A stretch of 5,175 nucleotides of DNA. Source: an uncultured Eggerthellaceae bacterium. GTDB taxonomy: Bacteria > Actinomycetota > Coriobacteriia > Coriobacteriales > Eggerthellaceae. The stretch covers positions 1 to 5,175 of the forward strand of contig CAMOUE010000157.1 in the NCBI GenBank assembly GCA_946626265.1. The letters run 5' to 3'. The position numbers and the translations under genes were made by a program. Positions 1 to 5,175 of the stretch are shown here, one piece after another (position 1 is the stretch's first letter; every line of letters starts with the position of its first letter). The notes beneath the pieces were generated by a model. It did no database searches. It saw only the letters and a program-made list of their open reading frames with translations, and had not been told where the DNA came from.

Positions 1-902
1 GGCGGCGCGCAGAACGTCGTGAGCTTGTAGTCCTGCATGTGCTGCAGCAGCTTCGTGGGGACGAACTTGTCCATGTCATACGCGAAGACCGTGGCTCCGG
101 CGATCCACTGGCCGTAGATCTTGCCCCAGCCGAACTTCGCCCAGCCGCTGTCGGTCACGCTCATGTGCAGGCAGTTCTCGCGCACTTGCTGCCAGTATTT
201 CGCGGTGAGTATATGTCCGAGCGGATGCGCGTAGTTGTGCATGACGGGCTTGGGGTGCCCGGTCGTGCCGCTCGTGAAGTAGATGAGCATGATGTCCTGG
301 CTCGTGACGGCTTCGGGGGAACCGGCCGCGGGACGCTCCCACGTTTCGGGCTCGTCGGCGATCAGGTCGTCGAAGAACAGCCAGCCGTCGCGCTCGCCGG
401 ACACGCAGACGCGGTTCTCGATGCTCGGCGAATCGGGAAGCGCGCCTTCGACCTGCGAGCATACGTAGTCGTCCTCGACGCATACCATCATCTTCACCTT
501 GCACTTGTTGGCGCGGTAGACGATGTCGTGCGTCGTCAGCTGAAGCGATGCGGGGATGACCGTCGCGCCCAGCTTACACAGCGCGCTCGCGACGACCCAG
601 TACTCCCAACGGCGGCGCATGATGCACATGACGATGTCGCCCTTGCCGATGCCGAGCTTCTTGAACGCGTTCGCCGTCTTGTTGGACAGCCTGCTGATGT
701 CGGTGAACGTGAAGCGGCGCTCCTCGCCCGCGTCGTTGCACCACAGAAGCGCCGGCTTCTCGGGCTCGACGCGCGCCCACTCGTCGACGACGTCGTAGCC
801 GAAGTTGAAATCCGCCGGCACGTTGATCTGGAAATTCTCGTAGAAGTCCTCGTAGCTGTCGAACTCGATACGCGGACAGTATTTCTTCAAAATGTAGTCC
901 AT
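1..902 (-). CDS. AMP-forming acyl-CoA synthetase, medium-chain type (C-terminus cut by window edge)
   Basis: Adenylate-forming enzyme that would activate a carboxylic acid with ATP to an acyl-adenylate and then transfer it to CoA, in the cytoplasm. The visible 300 residues start MDYILKKYCPRIEF and contain the family P-loop signature YFTSGTTGHPK (about residues 208-218), followed by DSGWAKFGWGKIYGQW (about 251-266) and TTFCAPP at the edge, a pattern typical of acetyl/medium-chain acyl-CoA synthetases. Such proteins are usually about 550 residues, so roughly 45% lies beyond position 1, including the C-terminal lid domain with the catalytic lysine. The substrate cannot be told from this half. 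The ATG at 902 is preceded by AGGAG only three bases away, which is tight; an in-frame TTG four codons upstream lacks a ribosome site, so ATG is preferred. It lies 37 bases downstream of the XRE-cupin gene on the same strand and is probably co-transcribed with it. The family is secure; the chain-length preference is not. Confidence 0.93.
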   Translation of the reverse strand, partial: MDYILKKYCPRIEFDSYEDFYENFQINVPADFNFGYDVVDEWARVEPEKPALLWCNDAGEERRFTFTDISRLSNKTANAFKKLGIGKGDIVMCIMRRRWEYWVVASALCKLGATVIPASLQLTTHDIVYRANKCKVKMMVCVEDDYVCSQVEGALPDSPSIENRVCVSGERDGWLFFDDLIADEPETWERPAAGSPEAVTSQDIMLIYFTSGTTGHPKPVMHNYAHPLGHILTAKYWQQVRENCLHMSVTDSGWAKFGWGKIYGQWIAGATVFAYDMDKFVPTKLLQHMQDYKLTTFCAP

Positions 903-939
903 ACGCTCCTGCAATCTTGTATCTGAAAGCCGTGGCCCG

Positions 940-1500
940 CTATTCGGCGATGATGGTCACGAACTTGGCCGGAATGTCCCCGCCGCAGCGCTGCCCGTGC
1001 ATGAACTGCGGGTTGAAGTAGATGCTATCGCCCGCGTTCAGCACGAACTCCTCGTCCTCGAACGTGACGATGACGGTGCCCTCGAGAACCAGGTTGAACT
1101 CCTGGCCGGAATGGCGCACGAGTTTCGCGGGCTCGTCGCTCGGATCGAGCACGACCTCGAGAGGCTGCATGATCTTGCCGCCGAAGCGCCAAGCCAAGTC
1201 GTCGTAATGGTAGCCGGGGTAACGGTCGACTTCCTTGCCTTCGCCCGAACGCACGACCTGGTAGGTGTCGAGCTTCGCGGACGTGCCCGTAAGGATCTCG
1301 GTGAACTCGACGCCGAATTCGCGCGCCATGTGGTAGATGGCGGAAATCGGGACGTCGGCCCCCGTCTCCTCCCAGTTCAAGTACGTCTCGACCGATACGT
1401 CGAGCTCCTCGGCCATTTCCTCGACCGTTACGTCGCATGCTTCCCGCAGACCCTGGATGCGGCGACCGATGTCTTTCAGCTCTTGCTCGTCTTTTGCCAT
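940..1500 (-). CDS. XRE-family HTH regulator with C-terminal cupin domain
   Basis: A 186-residue cytoplasmic transcription regulator. Residues about 9-70 form a helix-turn-helix of the XRE type (IGRRIQGLREACDVTVEEMA, then LDVSVETYLNWEETG). Residues about 108-183 form a small cupin barrel with HSGQEFNLVLEG (H130, E134, G141) and GDSIYFNPQFMH (G157 to H168), the two usual cupin motifs, so a metal or small ligand may be sensed there. The ligand is unknown. The ATG at 1500 gives the expected start MAKDEQELKDIG next to the HTH and has GGGAG 11 bases upstream; the frame stays open further up to 1623, but that extension would overlap ygiQ and adds no domain. The gene sits just upstream of the acyl-CoA synthetase on the same strand, so it may regulate that gene and itself. 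Inference: the cupin reports on a carboxylic acid or acyl product. The palindrome at 1539-1553 is a candidate operator. Confidence 0.9.
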   Translation of the reverse strand: MAKDEQELKDIGRRIQGLREACDVTVEEMAEELDVSVETYLNWEETGADVPISAIYHMAREFGVEFTEILTGTSAKLDTYQVVRSGEGKEVDRYPGYHYDDLAWRFGGKIMQPLEVVLDPSDEPAKLVRHSGQEFNLVLEGTVIVTFEDEEFVLNAGDSIYFNPQFMHGQRCGGDIPAKFVTIIAE

Positions 1501-1522
1501 TTCCCACTCAACTCCCGAAAGA

Positions 1523-1552
1523 TTGGCGTGACATTCACGGTTATCGTATAAC
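1523..1552 (+). promoter_or_regulatory. candidate sigma70-type promoter for ygiQ
   Basis: TTGGCG at 1523-1528 and TATAAC at 1547-1552 are separated by 18 bases. They match the consensus hexamers at four of six and five of six positions. Transcription would begin near 1559, about 40 bases before the ygiQ ATG. The -10 box lies inside the inverted repeat at 1539-1553, so a protein bound there would block this promoter. Assigned by eye only. Confidence 0.45.
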
Positions 1553-1553
1553 C
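1539..1553. promoter_or_regulatory. inverted repeat, candidate operator in the divergent region
   Basis: GGTTAT-CGT-ATAACC is a perfect 6-bp inverted repeat with a 3-base centre. It lies between the divergently transcribed XRE-cupin gene and ygiQ, 39 bases upstream of the regulator's start. The size and symmetry suit a dimeric HTH protein, and the regulator encoded next door is the natural candidate. A second, weaker inverted repeat (ACCTT at 1551-1555, AAGGT at 1564-1568) overlaps its edge. Binding is inferred from position and symmetry only. Confidence 0.4.
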
Positions 1554-1580
1554 TTGTTACTGTAAGGTAGCATGAAGTTT

Positions 1581-1600
1581 CAAAGTCGAGGGTTTTCATG
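1581..1600 (+). promoter_or_regulatory. ygiQ ribosome binding site inside a degenerate copy of the intergenic repeat
   Basis: GAGGG (1588-1592) lies five bases before the ATG at 1598 and supports that start. The surrounding 18 bases, CAAAGTCGAGGGTTTTCA (1581-1598), match the intergenic repeat motif CAAAATCGAGGGTAGTCA (3604-3621) at 15 positions. One of the three differences, A to G at the fifth base, would still wobble-pair with the complementary repeat strand. The ribosome site role is well supported; kinship with the repeat is possible but could be chance. Confidence 0.5.
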
Positions 1601-3526
1601 GCATTTCTTCCCATGAACAGCACGGAGATGCGCGATCGCGGGTGGGATTGCGTCGATTTCGCCTATGTGTGCGGCGATGCCTACGTCGACCACCCCTCGT
1701 TCGGCTCCGCCATCATCGCGCGCGTCCTCGAGGCCAACGGCTACCGGGTCGGCATCATCGCGCAACCTGATTGGCGCGACCCGGCCAGCATCGACGTGTT
1801 CGGGCGGCCGCGGCTGGGCTTTCTCGTGTCGTCGGGGAACATGGACTCGATGGTGAACCACTACACGGTCGCGAAGAAGCGGCGCAAGTCCGACGCGTAC
1901 TCCCCCGGCGGAGAGGCGGGCCTGCGTCCCGACCACGCCTGCGTCGTCTACGGGAACCTGATCAGGCGCACGTACAAGGACGTGCCCATCATCCTCGGCG
2001 GCATCGAGGCGAGCCTGCGCCGGCTCGCGCATTACGATTACTGGTCGGATTCGCTCAAGCGCTCCATCCTGCTCGATTCGGGCGCCGACCTCGTTTCCTA
2101 CGGAATGGGCGAAAAGTCGATCGTCGCCATCGCCGACGCGCTGGCAGCCGGGCTCGATGTGTCGGACCTGACGTTCATCCCCGGCACGGTGTACCGCGCG
2201 CGTTCGACGGAGGCCGCGTTCGAGCCGATCGCGCTGCCGGCTTTCGAGGACATGCAAGCCGACAAGCTGGAATACGCGCGCAGCTTCGCGCTGCAACACG
2301 AGAACCTCGACCCGTTCTCGGCGCACACGCTCGTCGAGGAGTACCCGCACGACGTCTTCGTCATCCAGAACCCGCCTTCCGAACCGCTGACGACCGAGGA
2401 GATGGACGCCGTGTACGCCCTGCCGTACGAGCGCGCCTGGCATCCGTCCTACGATGCGCGCGGCGGCATTCCCGCGTACCGCGAGGTTAAGTTCAGCCTG
2501 ATCAGCAACCGCGGATGCATGGGCGATTGCTCGTTTTGCGCGCTGAACTTCCATCAGGGGCGAATCATCCAGACGCGCAGCCACGAATCGATCGTCGCCG
2601 AGGCGCGCGCGTTCGCGGACGACCCCGACTTCAAGGGCTATATCCACGACGTCGGCGGCCCGACCGCGAATTTCCGCCAGCCCGCCTGCGAGAAGCAGCT
2701 GACGAAGGGCGCGTGCGTGCACAAGCGCTGCCTATCGCCCGAGCCCTGCAAGCAACTGCGCGTCACGCATGCGGATTATCTGGAGCTGCTGCGCGAGCTG
2801 CGGGCGCTGCCGGGCGTGAAGAAGGTGTTCGTGCGCAGCGGCGTCCGATTCGACTACGCGTTGTACGACGAGGACCACACGTTCATCCGCGAGCTCGTGG
2901 AACACCACGTGAGCGGCCAGTTGAAGGTCGCGCCCGAGCATATTTCCGATGCCGTGCTCGCTGTCATGGGCAAGCCGAGCCGCGCCGTGTACGACCGGTT
3001 CGTGCGTGAGTACGAGCGCATCAACAAGCAGCTCGGGCTGAAGCAGTACCTTGTGCCGTACCTCATGTCATCGCACCCCGGCTCGACGCTGAAAGAAGCC
3101 GTCGAGTTGGCTGAATACTGTCGCGACCTGGGCTATAACCCCGAGCAGGTCCAGGATTTCTATCCTACGCCGTCGACGATCTCGACATGCATCTACTACA
3201 CGGGCGTCGACCCGCGCACGATGAAGCCCGTCTACGTGCCGAAATCCCCGCACGAGAAGGCGATGCAGCGTGCGCTCATCCAGTACCGCAACCCCAAAAA
3301 CCACGCGCTCGTTCGCGAGGCGCTGAGGAAAGCGGGGCGCGACGACCTCATCGGATACGACGAGCACTGCCTCGTGCGCCCCGAGAAGCGCGGGGCCGGC
3401 GGGCGCGGGGCCGGCGGCGGGCGCGGGGCCGGCGCGGGCGGCGGGCGCGGGGCCGGCAGGCGCGGGGCCGGCGGCGACCATGATAGGCCCGGCAATCGCA
3501 GTAAAAGGCGAAACCCACGTCACTAA
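1598..3526 (+). CDS. ygiQ: YgiQ family radical SAM protein (UPF0313)
   Basis: A 642-residue protein that matches the YgiQ family along its whole length. It should bind a [4Fe-4S] cluster and S-adenosylmethionine and generate a 5'-deoxyadenosyl radical; to my knowledge the reaction and substrate of YgiQ are not established. The radical SAM motif CMGDCSFC gives C307, C311 and C314 in CX3CX2C spacing. The N-terminal 300 residues carry family hallmarks FLPM, DAYVDHPSFG, IIAQPDW and GGIEASLRR. A second cysteine group follows at C364, C373, C378 and C384, then SGVRFDY, KVAPEH, SSHPGS and QVQDFYPTPST. The ATG at 1598 is chosen because GAGGG precedes it and because MAFLPM fits the conserved family start; ATGs at 1613 and 1628 are in frame but would cut that. 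The last 45 residues or so are a low-complexity RGAG-rich tail. The gene is transcribed away from the XRE-cupin operon and converges on the thioesterase. Confidence 0.95.
   Translation: MAFLPMNSTEMRDRGWDCVDFAYVCGDAYVDHPSFGSAIIARVLEANGYRVGIIAQPDWRDPASIDVFGRPRLGFLVSSGNMDSMVNHYTVAKKRRKSDAYSPGGEAGLRPDHACVVYGNLIRRTYKDVPIILGGIEASLRRLAHYDYWSDSLKRSILLDSGADLVSYGMGEKSIVAIADALAAGLDVSDLTFIPGTVYRARSTEAAFEPIALPAFEDMQADKLEYARSFALQHENLDPFSAHTLVEEYPHDVFVIQNPPSEPLTTEEMDAVYALPYERAWHPSYDARGGIPAYREVKFSLISNRGCMGDCSFCALNFHQGRIIQTRSHESIVAEARAFADDPDFKGYIHDVGGPTANFRQPACEKQLTKGACVHKRCLSPEPCKQLRVTHADYLELLRELRALPGVKKVFVRSGVRFDYALYDEDHTFIRELVEHHVSGQLKVAPEHISDAVLAVMGKPSRAVYDRFVREYERINKQLGLKQYLVPYLMSSHPGSTLKEAVELAEYCRDLGYNPEQVQDFYPTPSTISTCIYYTGVDPRTMKPVYVPKSPHEKAMQRALIQYRNPKNHALVREALRKAGRDDLIGYDEHCLVRPEKRGAGGRGAGGGRGAGAGGGRGAGRRGAGGDHDRPGNRSKRRNPRH
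3388..3472 (+). repeat. 13-mer repeats encoding the RGAG tail of YgiQ
   Basis: GCGCGGGGCCGGC occurs five times exactly, starting at 3388, 3403, 3421, 3445 and 3460. The steps are 15, 18, 24 and 15 bases, all multiples of three, so every copy reads in the same frame as Arg-Gly-Ala-Gly. The block is almost pure G and C and contains nested GGCC and GCCGGC palindromes. Such DNA is prone to copy-number change, and in-frame steps would let the protein tail change length without breaking the gene. Confidence 0.9.
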
Positions 3527-3598
3527 CCGTGCATCTGCATTCTTTACCGTGATTTAAAACACCTCATGAAGTCATCGAACCGCATTCCCTTCGGTATG

Positions 3599-3621
3599 TG
3601 GCTCAAAATCGAGGGTAGTCA
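3599..3621 (+). repeat. isolated half copy of the intergenic palindrome
   Basis: These 23 bases match 3722-3744, the right half of the palindrome with the inner TGG, at 22 positions, including the unbroken 18-mer CAAAATCGAGGGTAGTCA (3604-3621). The matching left arm is absent upstream, and the outer bases differ (TTATC here, CGATT in the full copy). Same orientation as the right arm. It could pair with the left arm 3696-3718 instead of the right arm, giving a rival hairpin with a loop of about 74 bases. Confidence 0.85.
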
Positions 3622-3689
3622 TTATCTATACTCAGAATAATTCATTGTGAACTGGGGTTTTACGATTCTCGTTACTTCGATACCTCGAA

Positions 3690-3750
3690 AAATCGTGACT
3701 ACCCTCGATTTTGGTCCACCCTGGCCCAAAATCGAGGGTAGTCACGATTT
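3690..3750. repeat. 61-base near-perfect palindrome (hairpin; possible bidirectional terminator or dispersed repeat)
   Basis: Bases 3690-3714 are the exact reverse complement of 3726-3750, 25 pairs without a gap. One T/C mismatch (3715/3725) follows, then CCA (3716-3718) pairs with TGG (3722-3724) around a 3-base CCC loop, so 28 of 29 positions pair. It lies between convergent genes. Read on the minus strand, downstream of the thioesterase, the stem ends in TTTTT, as a weak intrinsic terminator might; on the plus strand the tail is only TTT. The stem is much longer than usual terminators, so a REP-like dispersed element is at least as likely. Because of the symmetry both strands read out nearly the same peptide, containing IVTTLDFGP and KIEGSHDF, which is an artefact of the palindrome. 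Confidence 0.9.
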
Positions 3751-3763
3751 CGCACGAGAGAAA

Positions 3764-3820
3764 CCGCGGCGCCAGCGTATCCGCGGCGCCAGCGCACCCG
3801 CGGCGCAAACGCGCCCGCGG
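3764..3820. repeat. 17-base tandem repeat, three full copies plus a partial
   Basis: CCGCGG recurs at 3764, 3781, 3798 and 3815, an exact 17-base period. The first two units share CCGCGGCGCCAGCG followed by TAT or CAC. The third unit, CCGCGGCGCAAACG, differs at two positions, and the fourth decays after CCGCGGGGC. Each unit contains the palindrome CCGCGG, and the first two also contain GGCGCC. It sits 13 bases beyond the 61-base palindrome and 25 bases from the thioesterase stop. No function can be read from it. Confidence 0.85.
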
Positions 3821-3845
3821 GGCTATCCCATCAAACAAGACCGCA

Positions 3846-4574
3846 TTAGCGCAGTTCAATTGCGCAAACGAACGCGATGCCTCCCTCGGGATTCAGCGCT
3901 TTCGCCACGATGCGCCCTTCGTCTTCGCGCAAGTACAAATCGAGCGGAACGCCCGGCAGCGCCTCGTGCCGATAGTCGATCTGCAAGGTCCTGATCGCGC
4001 CTTCCGGCCCCGGGTTGAGCGCATTGACGACGTAATTCGCATACATCGCGTTATTAACGTGCCCATTCACATCGATGTCGGTGAACGACGGGACAACGGT
4101 GTACGAAGGCTCTTCGGGCATATCGTCGATATCCGAAATCTTGCGCGGCTTGCTCTCGAACGCGCGCGCATCGTCGAAGTCGTGCTCGCCATGGTAAGCG
4201 TCTTTCGCCGACGCGAACTTTCGCGATCCGAAGTCCATGAGGACCCATTCCTGCGTGGCTTTCACCAGCAGATTGCCCTCCTCGTCGCGCATCGCGAAGT
4301 CGCGGATGAACGAGAAACGCGACAGCGAGTGCGGCCAAGTGCGCACCGTCACGACCGAGCCGAACTTGGGCTCGCGCACCACCTCGAGTTTCGTGCGGAC
4401 GACAACCCATACTACGTTGTTCTCGAGCATGGCATCGCGTCCGATTCCGAGCTCTTCTGCATGCGTGATCGCGAGCTCTTGGAAAAGGTCGAGCATTGCC
4501 GTGGGCTGCATGCGCCCATAGCGGTCGAAGTCCATCCAACGCAGCCGGTGATCGTGCTCCATCTCAATCGTCAT
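3846..4574 (-). CDS. acyl-ACP thioesterase (bacterial FatA/FatB-like, double hotdog)
   Basis: A 242-residue cytoplasmic enzyme that would hydrolyse acyl-acyl carrier protein to a free fatty acid plus ACP, ending chain elongation. The N-terminal hotdog half (about residues 5-125) carries RWMDFDRYGRMQPTAMLDLF, VVWVVVRTKLEV and VRTWP. The C-terminal half (about 155-240) carries FTDIDVNGHVNNAMYANYV, with the family's D168-x-N170-x-H172 active-site pattern, and YRHEALPG, with E204 at the position of the conserved glutamate. The length fits bacterial family members. There is no signal peptide or membrane segment. The start at 4574 is preferred because AGAGGA lies seven bases upstream; the frame is open 17 codons further to 4625, but that stretch contains the likely promoter. 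It converges on ygiQ and diverges from the small membrane protein. Chain-length specificity cannot be judged. Confidence 0.9.
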   Translation of the reverse strand: MTIEMEHDHRLRWMDFDRYGRMQPTAMLDLFQELAITHAEELGIGRDAMLENNVVWVVVRTKLEVVREPKFGSVVTVRTWPHSLSRFSFIRDFAMRDEEGNLLVKATQEWVLMDFGSRKFASAKDAYHGEHDFDDARAFESKPRKISDIDDMPEEPSYTVVPSFTDIDVNGHVNNAMYANYVVNALNPGPEGAIRTLQIDYRHEALPGVPLDLYLREDEGRIVAKALNPEGGIAFVCAIELR

Positions 4575-4602
4575 AGTCAAATCCTCTTTCCTTGCCCGCG
4601 TT

Positions 4603-4611
4603 ATTCTACCA
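4603..4611 (-). promoter_or_regulatory. candidate extended -10 promoter for the thioesterase
   Basis: On the minus strand the sequence reads TGGTAGAAT: an extended TG motif, one base, then TAGAAT, five of six matches to the -10 consensus. No good -35 box is seen at the usual distance, as can be the case for extended -10 promoters. Transcription would start near 4596, about 22 bases before the ATG. The box lies within a loose inverted repeat, CGTTA (4599-4603) and TAACG (4615-4619), that could be an operator. Confidence 0.45.
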
Positions 4612-4678
4612 ATGTAACGAGACAATGACGGCAGGTTTTCGCATCGTCAGCATTTCAGGAAACGTTCAGCTGCGTCCG

Positions 4679-4684
4679 TATAAT
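4679..4684 (+). promoter_or_regulatory. consensus -10 box for the small membrane protein
   Basis: A perfect TATAAT lies 40 bases before the ATG at 4725. The matching -35 is weak (TTCAGG at 4654-4659 with a 19-base spacer, or CAGGAA with 17), so an activator or an atypical -35 may apply. The ribosome site CGGAG (4714-4718) lies six bases before the start codon. Confidence 0.5.
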
Positions 4685-4724
4685 CGATACTCGAGAACAC
4701 GAGCACGCGGGATCGGAGACGGAC

Positions 4725-5162
4725 ATGCGCGATTACCAACCCATTATCGACGTAACGCCCCTCGAGCACTCGAGCAAGAACGGCGCGGGTTATGACACGG
4801 CGCCGCGCACTTCCGAGCACGCGAGCTCGCAGAGCTCCTCGTACCGGCAGCCGACCTGGAGAAGCTCGACGACCGCTCGCACGAACACGACGAACACGGC
4901 AGGCACCCAAACGAGAACGACGCACACGTACGGCGCACCCTTCCCTCCCTTTGGCACCACGTTCTCGTACGAAACGACGGACACCGCAACCGTATCCAAG
5001 GCGGGCGGGTCCGTCGTCGCCGGGCTCGTCCAAATCGCCGTGGGCGCGGGGCTCGTCCTCATCGGCGTGCCCATGCTCATCCTCCCCGGCCCCGGGCTGC
5101 TCTCCATTGTGGGCGGCATCGCCCTTGCGGCCAACGGCATGCGGAAGATATTCGGGTTGTAA
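4725..5162 (+). CDS. small membrane protein with PGPG motif and Ser/Thr-rich N-terminus (PGPGW-like)
   Basis: A 145-residue protein of unknown function. Residues 1-90 are hydrophilic and rich in Ser and Thr, with no recognised domain and probably disordered. Residues about 95-138 form a hydrophobic region: GGSVVAGLVQIAVGAGLVLI, then PMLILPGPG with PGPG at 121-124, then a second hydrophobic stretch, LLSIVGGIALAANG, and a short basic end MRKIFGL. The layout of two membrane spans joined at PGPG resembles the putative transmembrane PGPGW family, although the Trp is replaced by Leu. There is no cleavable signal peptide. The start is supported by CGGAG six bases upstream and the TATAAT box. It is transcribed alone, divergently from the thioesterase; the window ends 13 bases after its stop, too soon to see a terminator. 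That it is a real gene is likely; the family call is moderate and the role unknown. Confidence 0.75.
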   Translation: MRDYQPIIDVTPLEHSSKNGAGYDTAPRTSEHASSQSSSYRQPTWRSSTTARTNTTNTAGTQTRTTHTYGAPFPPFGTTFSYETTDTATVSKAGGSVVAGLVQIAVGAGLVLIGVPMLILPGPGLLSIVGGIALAANGMRKIFGL

Positions 5163-5175
5163 GGGCTTCCCGCCG

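Larger units (their letters stand above)
3527..3845. other. 319-base convergent intergenic region between ygiQ and the thioesterase
   Basis: No convincing gene lies here. From left to right it holds a plain stretch (3527-3598) in which I see no clear terminator hairpin, one isolated repeat half (3599-3621), an AT-richer stretch (3622-3689), a 61-base palindrome (3690-3750), a 17-base GC-rich tandem repeat (3764-3820), and 25 plain bases up to the thioesterase stop codon. Both flanking genes end into it. Confidence 0.8.

Noticed and set aside
39..926. Long plus-strand open frame of 295 codons opposite the acyl-CoA synthetase
   Set aside because: The minus strand carries a clear AMP-binding signature through the same bases; the plus frame is a high-GC antisense shadow with no recognisable motif.
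1501..1623. Upstream extension of the XRE-cupin gene to an ATG at 1623
   Set aside because: It would overlap the ygiQ start and the divergent control region, adds no recognisable domain, and the ATG at 1500 gives the expected HTH N-terminus.
1580..2722. Minus-strand open frame of 380 codons inside ygiQ
   Set aside because: It is antisense to the conserved YgiQ sequence, rich in Arg, Ala and Val as expected for a high-GC shadow, and has no domain.
3527..3598. An intrinsic terminator directly after ygiQ
   Set aside because: Only a 4-bp stem (ACCG 3579-3582 with CGGT 3592-3595) and no following T run was found; the palindrome further on is the only strong hairpin.
3388..3820. The GC repeat blocks as a CRISPR array
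   Set aside because: The 13-mers are coding and the 17-mers are contiguous with no unique spacers; neither has array geometry and no cas gene is present.
3632..3994. Overlapping open frames on both strands (plus 3647-3994, minus 3632-3859) that share the peptides IVTTLDFGP and KIEGSHDF
   Set aside because: Both frames run across the 61-base palindrome, which reads nearly the same on both strands, and through the GC-rich tandem repeat. They have no convincing ribosome site or domain, and the plus frame enters the thioesterase on the opposite strand.
3711..4628. Plus-strand open frame of 305 codons opposite the thioesterase
   Set aside because: The minus strand encodes the DxNxH hotdog motif and has a good ribosome site; the plus frame also starts within the palindrome.

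Overview
The window is GC-rich, densely coded bacterial DNA. It holds five protein genes, one of them cut by the left edge. The mix of genes (a YgiQ-type radical SAM protein, a medium-chain-type acyl-CoA synthetase paired with an HTH-cupin regulator, and a bacterial acyl-ACP thioesterase) and the codon use would suit a high-GC anaerobe such as an Eggerthellaceae/Coriobacteriia member. That assignment is inference from gene types and composition; no marker gene here fixes the taxon. I see no rRNA, tRNA, CRISPR array, transposase or phage gene.

Layout: 1-1500 on the minus strand is a likely two-gene operon, an XRE-cupin regulator (940-1500) followed after 37 bases by an AMP-forming acyl-CoA synthetase (902 down past position 1, about 300 residues visible). 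A 97-base divergent control region (1501-1597), with a perfect 6-bp inverted repeat over a candidate -10 box, separates this operon from ygiQ (1598-3526, plus strand). ygiQ has an intact radical SAM cluster and ends in a low-complexity Arg-Gly-Ala tail encoded by repeated 13-mers.

The 319-base convergent gap 3527-3845 is the least ordinary part. It holds a single copy of an 18-23 base motif, then a 61-base near-perfect palindrome built from that motif, then a GC-rich 17-base tandem repeat. A degenerate version of the same motif sits on the ygiQ ribosome binding site and start codon. These look like dispersed intergenic elements rather than genes.

The minus-strand gene at 3846-4574 is an acyl-ACP thioesterase. 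It diverges from a small membrane protein (4725-5162, plus strand) with a Ser/Thr-rich N-terminus and a PGPG-centred hydrophobic C-terminus. Two genes share a lipid theme: the thioesterase releases free fatty acids from acyl-ACP, and the synthetase activates carboxylic acids to acyl-CoA. They are in separate transcription units, so a functional link is only suggested. I did not find a convincing new multi-gene system; the repeat family in and around the ygiQ unit is the best candidate for something undescribed.
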